A stretch of 64,000 nucleotides of DNA. Origin: UBA6544 sp038131165. Its GTDB lineage: Bacteria > Pseudomonadota > Alphaproteobacteria > UBA8366. The notes beneath the pieces are model-generated. The model saw nothing but the letters and a program-made list of their open reading frames with translations, did not search any database and was not told the DNA's origin. This document shows positions 58,367 to 64,000 of this stretch, one piece after another. The stretch spans positions 13,048-77,047 of the forward strand of contig JAYPOZ010000007.1 of NCBI GenBank assembly GCA_038131165.1, read 5' to 3'. Every line of letters begins with the position of its first letter. Within the stretch, counting starts at the first letter, position 1. The translations under genes were made by a program, and so were the position numbers.

Positions 58367-59614
58367 CTAGATCTCCCGCGGATCGGTTATGGTGCCGCGG
58401 ATGGCGGAGGCCGCGACCGTCGCCGGCGACCCCAGATATATCTCGGCCTCCGCACTGCCCATCCGGCCCTGGAAGTTCCGCGTGCTCGCGGTAATGCAGA
58501 CCTCGCCGTCGCCTAACACGCCCATGTGGCCGCCGTAGCAGGCGCCGCAGGTGGCATTGGTGACGACCGCACCTGCATCCATCAAGGTGGCGACATAGCC
58601 TTTTGCCATCGCTTCCTTCAGGACGCTCTGGCTGCCGGGCGTGACAATCATGCGCACGCCGTCGGCCACTTGCCGCCCAGCCAAGATCTCCGCGGCGATG
58701 GCAAAATCCTCGATCCGGCCGTTGGCGCAAGAGCCGATGAAGGCCTGGTCGATTTTCGTCCCGGCGAGGGCCGCCGCCGGCTTGGCATTGTGCGCCACCT
58801 TGTGCGGCATCACCACGAGCGGCTCCAGCGCGGAGACATCGATCCGGATCGTCTCCTCGTAGTCGGCGTCAGCATCCGGGTCGACTGGTTCGTATGGCTG
58901 CGACGCCCGGCCGTCGAGATAGCTGGCCAGCACATCGTCGTGACGGAATAGCGAAAACTCGGCCGAGAGTTCCGCTGACAGCGTTGCCAGGGTAAAGCGG
59001 CCCTGCATCGGCATCGCGGCGACGGTATCGCCATCCCATTCGAGATTACGGCCCGGAAAAGCGCCGTGCACATGGGCGATGTGATGCAAGATATCGCGGG
59101 CATAAACCCGTTCCTCGAGAGCGCCGTCGAGGATCAACTTGACCGTCGGGCCCACCATGTACCACGCTTGCCCCTTGCAGAGCGCATACATCATGTCGGC
59201 GAGGCCGAGACCCCGCGCGAGGCAGTTGAGCGCGCCCGAGGAGCACGAATGCGAATCGTCGCAGGCGAGCGTCATGCCTGGCAGCGCCAAGCCGTCCTCG
59301 CCCAGCACGACATGGGCGATCCCGTGCCGGCCTTCGGCATAAAATTTTTCGATCCCAAATTTCTCGACGAACTGGCGCATCCGCCGCATGGCATTCGCCG
59401 CCGCGATGCTGGGTGCCGGCACGGTATGGTCGGCGACGACGACGATCTTGTCGGGATCGAAAACGCGCGTCGGCGTCTGATGGCCGCCGGTGATGCCGAA
59501 GACGATATCCAGGTCGACGACGAGATCGAGGTCCGCCATCACGATGTCGCCGGGCCGGACATTGGTCTGTCCCGAATGCGCGGCCAGGATCTTTTCGGTA
59601 ATCGTATGTCCCAT
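58367..59614 (-). CDS. LeuC-type (aconitase large subunit) hydro-lyase
   Basis: This 415-residue protein is the Fe-S large subunit of the LeuCD/homoaconitase family: HQTPTRVFDPDK, DDSHSCSSGALN and a cluster of Cys296 (GSCANGR), Cys356 and Cys359 (TCGACYGG), ligating the [4Fe-4S] centre that activates the hydroxyl group. GSCANGR differs from the usual GSCTNGR. The start at 59614 has AGGA upstream. It begins 4 bp after the MmgE stop. The length is like LeuC of the archaeal/short type (about 415-420 residues), the type used for dimethylmaleate and related hydratases. Confidence 0.9.
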   Translation of the reverse strand: MGHTITEKILAAHSGQTNVRPGDIVMADLDLVVDLDIVFGITGGHQTPTRVFDPDKIVVVADHTVPAPSIAAANAMRRMRQFVEKFGIEKFYAEGRHGIAHVVLGEDGLALPGMTLACDDSHSCSSGALNCLARGLGLADMMYALCKGQAWYMVGPTVKLILDGALEERVYARDILHHIAHVHGAFPGRNLEWDGDTVAAMPMQGRFTLATLSAELSAEFSLFRHDDVLASYLDGRASQPYEPVDPDADADYEETIRIDVSALEPLVVMPHKVAHNAKPAAALAGTKIDQAFIGSCANGRIEDFAIAAEILAGRQVADGVRMIVTPGSQSVLKEAMAKGYVATLMDAGAVVTNATCGACYGGHMGVLGDGEVCITASTRNFQGRMGSAEAEIYLGSPATVAASAIRGTITDPREI

Positions 59615-59618
59615 GTTC

Positions 59619-61019
59619 CTAGTTCGCCTCGAAACGCAGGTATCGCATGACCGCCTCAAGGTCGTCGACGGTCTCGAAGCGGGAAAGTAGGCCCTGCAGT
59701 TCGGCGCCGGTTGCGTCGTCCAGCTTGCCGGCGATGCAATCGGCGTATTTAGCGGCCCGGTCGGCGGCATCGAACGGATCGTGCAGCGTGCCGCGCGGGT
59801 GGGCGCGGTGCGCTTCCAGGACGCGCCCGTCCTTGAGGCGCACGGTCACTTCGTGATCCGGAGGTGTCTCTGCGGAATGCTCCATTTCGACCGGGAAAGC
59901 ATCCATCGTGATCCGGGGAATCAACGCCCGCAATTCCGGGCGGAACACGGCTTCCGGCGCGAAATCGGCGATCCGCAGGCTGTCCTGCACCAGACCGAGG
60001 GCAACACAATACTGCATCGAGAACTTAGCCTCGCGGTCGTTCTGCGGGTTGTCGTAGGAGAGGTTTCGCTTGTTGGAACTGCCGACCACCGTATGCACGC
60101 TGTCGACGTCGTCCGCGGAAAACCCGTGCTTGCGCCGGAGTTCGAGGACCGCGTCGAGGCATTTGTGGGTCGAGGCGCAACAGGGGTGACGCTTCGGCAC
60201 GATACCGTGTTCGAGGATCGCCAGCCGCTCCCCGAATCCTTCAAGCGTCTTCTCCCATCCGGGCGGGAAATTGCCGCCGAAGAGTTCAAGAAAACCCATC
60301 GGCGCTTCCAAGACTTCCATCCGGCCCTGGAGGCCGGCTGCCGCCAGTTGCGCCGAGGTTACAGCCTGTTGTGCGGCGAGCCCCGCATGGAAGGACTTTG
60401 CCTGCGAGCCGAACTGCGCCTTCGGTCCGCCCGCCATCGAAGTGGCGAGACTCAGCGTATGCGCCATTCCCGCCGCATCGAGGCCCAGCAACCGCGCACA
60501 GGCGCCGGCCGTTCCAATTTCGATGATGGTCGAGGTCGAGTGCCAGCCGATATTGTAGTGCGACCAGTTCACTCCCCGCCCGAGCGCCATCTGCAGCTCG
60601 AACCCGATGATATAGGCGTCGATCACCTGCGCGCCGGTTGCCCCGATGGCCTCGCCGAGCGCGAGCAGGGCCGGAACCTGAACCGCTGAAGTGTGCCCCA
60701 ACACCACCTGCACGTTGTCGTCGTAGTCGAGAGCATGGGCCGCCGTGCCGTTCGCCATTGCGGCCCAGGGTGCGGGCAATTGAGCGGCCTGTCCGACCAC
60801 GGAGGAAGGACCGCTGCCCCAGCCGGCCACACCTTTGCGGACGTTGGTTGGACTGGCGTCGTCTGCCCCGGCGATCATGCAGGCGACCGTATCTTCGACG
60901 GCATGGACCGTGCGCTCCACCGCGAGGGCGGGCCAGTCCCGGCCTGTGTTGGCTGCCCAATCGGTCAAGTGCTCGAGAACCGTGTCGCCGCCAATCGAAC
61001 TCGTTTGATCAAGAGCCAT
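59619..61019 (-). CDS. MmgE/PrpD family protein
   Basis: This 466-residue protein has the MmgE/PrpD pattern: an N-terminal AVEDTVACMIAGADDASPTN, MANGTAAHALDYDDN, QVIDAYIIGFELQMALGRG, then ERLAILEHGIVPKRHPCCASTH and YDNPQNDREAKFSMQYCVALGL. PrpD dehydrates 2-methylcitrate; other members are cis-aconitate decarboxylases and itaconate-related enzymes, so a C6-C7 tricarboxylate or related acid is expected. It heads the minus-strand run with the LeuCD pair, 4 bp upstream of the LeuC gene. No nearby citrate synthase is present. Confidence 0.9.
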   Translation of the reverse strand: MALDQTSSIGGDTVLEHLTDWAANTGRDWPALAVERTVHAVEDTVACMIAGADDASPTNVRKGVAGWGSGPSSVVGQAAQLPAPWAAMANGTAAHALDYDDNVQVVLGHTSAVQVPALLALGEAIGATGAQVIDAYIIGFELQMALGRGVNWSHYNIGWHSTSTIIEIGTAGACARLLGLDAAGMAHTLSLATSMAGGPKAQFGSQAKSFHAGLAAQQAVTSAQLAAAGLQGRMEVLEAPMGFLELFGGNFPPGWEKTLEGFGERLAILEHGIVPKRHPCCASTHKCLDAVLELRRKHGFSADDVDSVHTVVGSSNKRNLSYDNPQNDREAKFSMQYCVALGLVQDSLRIADFAPEAVFRPELRALIPRITMDAFPVEMEHSAETPPDHEVTVRLKDGRVLEAHRAHPRGTLHDPFDAADRAAKYADCIAGKLDDATGAELQGLLSRFETVDDLEAVMRYLRFEAN

Positions 61020-61101
61020 GCGCCGTCTCCCTGCAGGGATCGATTTACATCAAGGTCAATAAGTATGGTCCGTGTTTGGCCGAGATCGACTGCTTTAGTC
61101 C

Positions 61102-62343
61102 TCACGCGGGCCGAAGTGCCTGTATGACCTTTGCCGCCGTCTCGACGCCGGAGTTGTAGGCGCCGTGAACCGTACCATAGGCGTCGATCGCATGCGCTTC
61201 GCCCGCAAGGAATACCCGCTCCGCGACCGGCACGCTCAACGCCAACCGCGCATCCGCTTTCCCCGGCGGTGCGGAAGAATAGCCGCCGCCAATAAGGGGG
61301 TCGGTGCACCATCCGGTCGCCTCACAGCCGACGATCGCGGATCGGATACCGGCGCCAAACACGTCGATCAATTGGGCCACGGCAAAATCGATCATCGCAT
61401 CGGCGCCTGCAGCGCGAATTTCCCGGGCGAATCGTCCGGCCATATAGGCAACCGCAATATTTTTGCCGAAGGGCCGGACTTGAAATCGAGCGGCCCTGCT
61501 GCCGGTGTGGATGAAGGAGAGATTGGTATCCTCTTCGAAGCCGAAGACATTGCGGTCGAATACGACCGCGACCTTCTCCGCCTCGCCGAGAGGAATGTCT
61601 TCGATGGCTTGTTGTAATGCCGGGGGCAATCCCGGTGAAAACCGAATCCGTCCCTGAGCCAGTACGGCGTTGGAAACGGTAACGAGGGCAGCAGACGCCG
61701 TGAGACTGCCTGCTGGAGACTCGACCACGACGCCGGTACCGGACCAGTCGATGCGCTGCGCGGATGTCGACAGCGATACGGGCACCGGTTCGCCGAAACG
61801 GGCCAGCAGGGCGCCGTATCCTATATGGACCCGCCGGTTGCCGGTGTCCTCCCGGTAGCGGTATTCGTCAAAGGCGGAGCTGCGGTCCGGTTCCATGCCG
61901 GAGAGTGCCGCGTACAAGGATTCGAACATCGGACGGTACTGGAAATGCTCCGGCAGCGCGTCCGACACCGGGGTATCTTCCTCAGCCAGTCCCTGTGTCA
62001 GCAATCGGTCAAAGGCCAGATTGCAATAGGCGTTGTAATCGCGGATCAGATCGTCATCTGCCCAAGCGTCACCGGTCCAGAGGCGCCGGCTGGCGGCGAC
62101 GGGCTGCAGTGGAATGCCTGCAGTTTCCGCAAAGCGCGAGAAATAGTTGCGCTTGTGGTCGTGCAACCAGTGCGCGCCCCTGTCCCATGCTACTCCGTGG
62201 CTGGTCTGCGTCACGGCCCGCCCGCCGATCCGGTCCTTTGCTTCGATGACGGTGACGGTCAACCCAGCCTCCAGCAGGGCGCGGGCGGCCGCCAGTCCCG
62301 CGGCGCCGGCGCCGACGACCACGACATCCGGATCAATGGACAC
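61102..62343 (-). CDS. Flavin-containing amine oxidase-like oxidoreductase
   Basis: This 413-residue FAD protein opens with VVVVGAGAAGLAAARAL (residues 7-23) and EAKDRIGGRAVT (the Glu that binds the ribose), and ends FLAGEAHAIDAYGTVHGAYNSG, the usual C-terminal FAD motif of monoamine oxidase/phytoene desaturase-type enzymes. It should oxidise an amine or similar C-N/C-C bond. The start is GTG at 62343 with GAGAGGA 6 bp upstream; the longer frame lacks this. It is the same strand as, and 82 bp upstream of, the MmgE gene, but its own transcription is possible. Confidence 0.85.
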   Translation of the reverse strand: MSIDPDVVVVGAGAAGLAAARALLEAGLTVTVIEAKDRIGGRAVTQTSHGVAWDRGAHWLHDHKRNYFSRFAETAGIPLQPVAASRRLWTGDAWADDDLIRDYNAYCNLAFDRLLTQGLAEEDTPVSDALPEHFQYRPMFESLYAALSGMEPDRSSAFDEYRYREDTGNRRVHIGYGALLARFGEPVPVSLSTSAQRIDWSGTGVVVESPAGSLTASAALVTVSNAVLAQGRIRFSPGLPPALQQAIEDIPLGEAEKVAVVFDRNVFGFEEDTNLSFIHTGSRAARFQVRPFGKNIAVAYMAGRFAREIRAAGADAMIDFAVAQLIDVFGAGIRSAIVGCEATGWCTDPLIGGGYSSAPPGKADARLALSVPVAERVFLAGEAHAIDAYGTVHGAYNSGVETAAKVIQALRPA

Positions 62344-62456
62344 GCTGCTTCCTCTCCCACAAATGTGAATGCACCGGCTTCGCGCTCCCTTGTCGATGCG
62401 GCGGCCTGCCCCCAATATACAGGGACAGCGTAAATGCAGGTACGGGGTTCTCGATC

Positions 62457-63116
62457 ATGTTCTTCTTCTCGCCGAATAAATTGGAAATGCCAACCGCCGA
62501 GACGGCCCTGCCCGGCCGGAGCACCGAAATGCCGGTACCGGCCAAGCATTTCGTGAACCGTAACCCTTTGAAGGGTCCGTTTCCGCAAGGCACCGAGAAG
62601 GTGCTTTTCGGCCTCGGGTGTTTCTGGGGGGCGGAACGGGTCTTTTGGCAAACCGAAGGCGTGTATACGACCGCTGTCGGTTATGCTGCGGGCTTCACGC
62701 CCAATCCCACCTACGAAGAGGTCTGCTCCGGGCGTACCGGACACAACGAAGTGGTCCTCGTCGTCTATCACCCGCTCAGCGTATCCTTCCAGAGCCTGGT
62801 GCGGAAATTCTGGGAAGGCCACAATCCGACGCAGGGGATGCGCCAGGGCAACGACACCGGCACGCAATATCGCTCCGGGATTTACGTCTATTCGCCCGAG
62901 CAGAAGGCCGCCGCCGAGGCGTCCCGCGATGTCTACCAGGCGGAGCTTGCGAAGGCCGGCTACCCGGAGATCACGACCGAGATTCTCGATGCGCCGGAAT
63001 TCTATTACGCCGAGGATTATCATCAGCAGTATCTCGCCAAGAATCCCGCAGGCTATTGCGGGCTCGGCGGCACCGGCGTGTCCTGTCCCGCCGGAGTCGG
63101 CGTCGCGGCGGAGTAA
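62457..63116 (+). CDS. msrA: Peptide-methionine (S)-S-oxide reductase MsrA
   Basis: This 219-residue enzyme reduces methionine-S-sulfoxide. It has the GCFWG motif with catalytic Cys55, GYAAGFTPNPTYEEVCSG, NPTQGMRQGNDTGTQYRS and a C-terminal resolving-cysteine region GYCGLGGTGVSCPAG. The N-terminus is about 40 residues longer than the minimal domain, as in the E. coli type. Cytosolic. It stands alone between the divergent amine-oxidase gene and the convergent CULT-domain gene, 6 bp from that stop. Confidence 0.95.
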   Translation: MFFFSPNKLEMPTAETALPGRSTEMPVPAKHFVNRNPLKGPFPQGTEKVLFGLGCFWGAERVFWQTEGVYTTAVGYAAGFTPNPTYEEVCSGRTGHNEVVLVVYHPLSVSFQSLVRKFWEGHNPTQGMRQGNDTGTQYRSGIYVYSPEQKAAAEASRDVYQAELAKAGYPEITTEILDAPEFYYAEDYHQQYLAKNPAGYCGLGGTGVSCPAGVGVAAE

Positions 63117-63122
63117 TTCGCT

Positions 63123-63488
63123 TCAGCGGTGGGCGATCATCGTCAACTTCGGCTTCACCAACCCAAAGAAAACGCTGCTTCCCTCGAAGCGCCAACCGAG
63201 ATGCGTGCCGCATCCGCCGCAAATGGCGATACGCCATGCGTGACCGTCGAACCAGGAGAAATCAGCGGTGAGTTCGCCAGGCGCGTCGGCACCGGGCGCC
63301 TCCTTGAAACAGAGCACTCGAAAGACGATCCCCGCCGGATTGAAGAAAGTGTGTTCGTGCGCGCCATCCACGGCGATGCGCCAATCGGTGCGGGTGACAA
63401 GATGCCCGCAGGTCGCGCAGTAAATCTCATTGGATTCTTCTACAGCTTGATCGTCCTCGACCAGCGTCTCTGAGCTCTCTTTCAGCAT
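63123..63488 (-). CDS. CULT-domain protein (cereblon thalidomide-binding-domain-like)
   Basis: This 121-residue protein is a single CULT domain, the fold of the thalidomide-binding domain of human cereblon and of bacterial MsCI4 of Magnetospirillum. Zinc ligands are Cys24, Cys27 (YCATCG), Cys90 and Cys93 (CGGCG). The aromatic cage is Trp79 (FSWF), Trp85 (AWRI), Trp99 (LGWRF) and Phe101, at exactly the spacing of human Trp380, Trp386, Trp400 and Phe402. HEHTFFNPAGIVFRVLCF is typical. The natural ligand is unknown; related proteins bind uracil and glutarimides. It converges on msrA with a 6-bp gap. Confidence 0.9.
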   Translation of the reverse strand: MLKESSETLVEDDQAVEESNEIYCATCGHLVTRTDWRIAVDGAHEHTFFNPAGIVFRVLCFKEAPGADAPGELTADFSWFDGHAWRIAICGGCGTHLGWRFEGSSVFFGLVKPKLTMIAHR

Positions 63489-63504
63489 GCCGCATTATAG
63501 CGCG

Positions 63505-64000
63505 TTAGGCCGGAAAATGCCGCTCCAGGAATTCGACGACCCCGCCGGTGAAAGCGTCGTTGCGGTCGCCAGCGACCATGTGGCCGGCATCGGCGACGTC
63601 GACGAATTCGGCATGGGGGACGAGACGCATGAAATCCCGCACGCCTTCCGGGCTGACCACATCGCTGCTGCCGCCGCGCACCAACAGGGTCGGAATCTTG
63701 ATGCGGGAGGCCGATTCGCTGATTTGCGCCGAGGCCACTTCGTCGTGCGGGTGCCGGCGTTCCAGAAATTTCGGATCCCAATGCCAGTACCAGCGTCCCC
63801 CCTCGCGCAGTCTCAGATTCTTCTTCAACCCGCTGACGTCTTTCGGTCGCGAACGGTGCTCGCGGTACTCCGCGACGGCGTCGGCCGCATCCTCGACTGT
63901 CTCGAAGCCGTCCGGGTGTTTGTTCATGAAGTTCAGGATACGCTCGACGCCCTTGGTCTCGATCTTTGGCGTGATATCCACCAGCACGAGGGCCCGGCAC
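63505..64000 (-). CDS. Alpha/beta hydrolase (C-terminal part, runs off the window)
   Basis: About 165 residues of an alpha/beta hydrolase. Seen are LVLVDITPKI at the left edge (strand after the nucleophile elbow, which lies outside), a cap domain with WYWHWDPKFLERR, then IPTLLVRGGSSDVVSP with the catalytic Asp and a DAGHMVAGD with the catalytic His near the end. The family (haloperoxidase/esterase-type) hydrolyses esters or related bonds. The stop is 17 bp from the CULT gene upstream position; both are on the minus strand. Confidence 0.85.
   Translation of the reverse strand, partial: CRALVLVDITPKIETKGVERILNFMNKHPDGFETVEDAADAVAEYREHRSRPKDVSGLKKNLRLREGGRWYWHWDPKFLERRHPHDEVASAQISESASRIKIPTLLVRGGSSDVVSPEGVRDFMRLVPHAEFVDVADAGHMVAGDRNDAFTGGVVEFLERHFPA

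Noticed and set aside
61040..61053. TCGAT-TTAC-ATCAA, near match to an FNR box upstream of MmgE
   Set aside because: One half-site is broken and it lies only about 20 bp from the start codon, too close for an activator site.

Overview
The window is a dense, GC-rich (visibly well above 60%) stretch of bacterial chromosome with about 60 protein genes, no rRNA or tRNA gene, no insertion sequence, no phage gene and no CRISPR array. A DUF1491 protein, a CULT-domain protein, a group III truncated globin, the mix of TauD/TfdA dioxygenases with CoA-linked catabolic enzymes, and a dispersed GC palindrome all suggest an alphaproteobacterium of Rhodospirillales type. That placement is an inference. Two runs of 10 N mark scaffold joins, each inside a gene.

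Layout. 1-5.7 kb: hydroxyacid reductase (partial), dienelactone hydrolase, TrmO-like protein, an orphan molybdenum hydroxylase large subunit, a cation/Ca2+ exchanger and a glutathione transferase. 5.9-10.4 kb: a two-gene membrane molybdoenzyme in which the Fe-S and membrane subunits are fused. 10.6-16.4 kb: class III CoA transferase, two PhyH-type oxygenases, a globin/DUF1971 pair, an MFS transporter and a cupin. 16.5-19.8 kb: membrane-anchored WD40 protein, a decayed TPR fragment, a bacteriohemerythrin behind a perfect FNR-type box, and DUF1491. 19.9-25.6 kb: a sugar-acid type cluster (IlvD/Edd dehydratase, LLM flavoprotein, SDR, 2-hydroxyacid dehydrogenase, DenD-like epimerase). 26-29.9 kb: speD-speE, a frameshifted secreted protein, DUF2817 and a TPR protein. 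30-34.8 kb: IclR regulator, TauD oxygenase, acylating aldehyde dehydrogenase and a degenerate enolase-fold protein. 35.4-41 kb: an operon with an internally duplicated unknown protein, AtuA and its small partner, an Fe-S-less enoate reductase and an HMG-CoA lyase-like enzyme. 41-51.8 kb: cold shock protein, then a TauD/HyuAB/aminotransferase/RpiR run divergent from a dimethylglycine-dehydrogenase-like gene with its own TfdA-like oxygenase. 51.9-61 kb: three more TauD oxygenases set among a PEP-mutase/ICL-family lyase, an HpcH-family aldolase, TusA, a PLP dehydratase, a LeuC/LeuD-type hydro-lyase and MmgE/PrpD. 61-64 kb: an amine-oxidase-like flavoprotein, MsrA, a cereblon-like CULT protein and a partial alpha/beta hydrolase.

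Taken together this is a catabolic region. Eight 2-oxoglutarate oxygenases (six TauD/TfdA, two PhyH) sit beside lyases, hydro-lyases, CoA enzymes and local regulators (IclR, RpiR). The shared logic would be oxidative attack on several small organic acids or amino-compounds, followed by C-C cleavage or dehydration into central metabolism. The substrates cannot be read from sequence.
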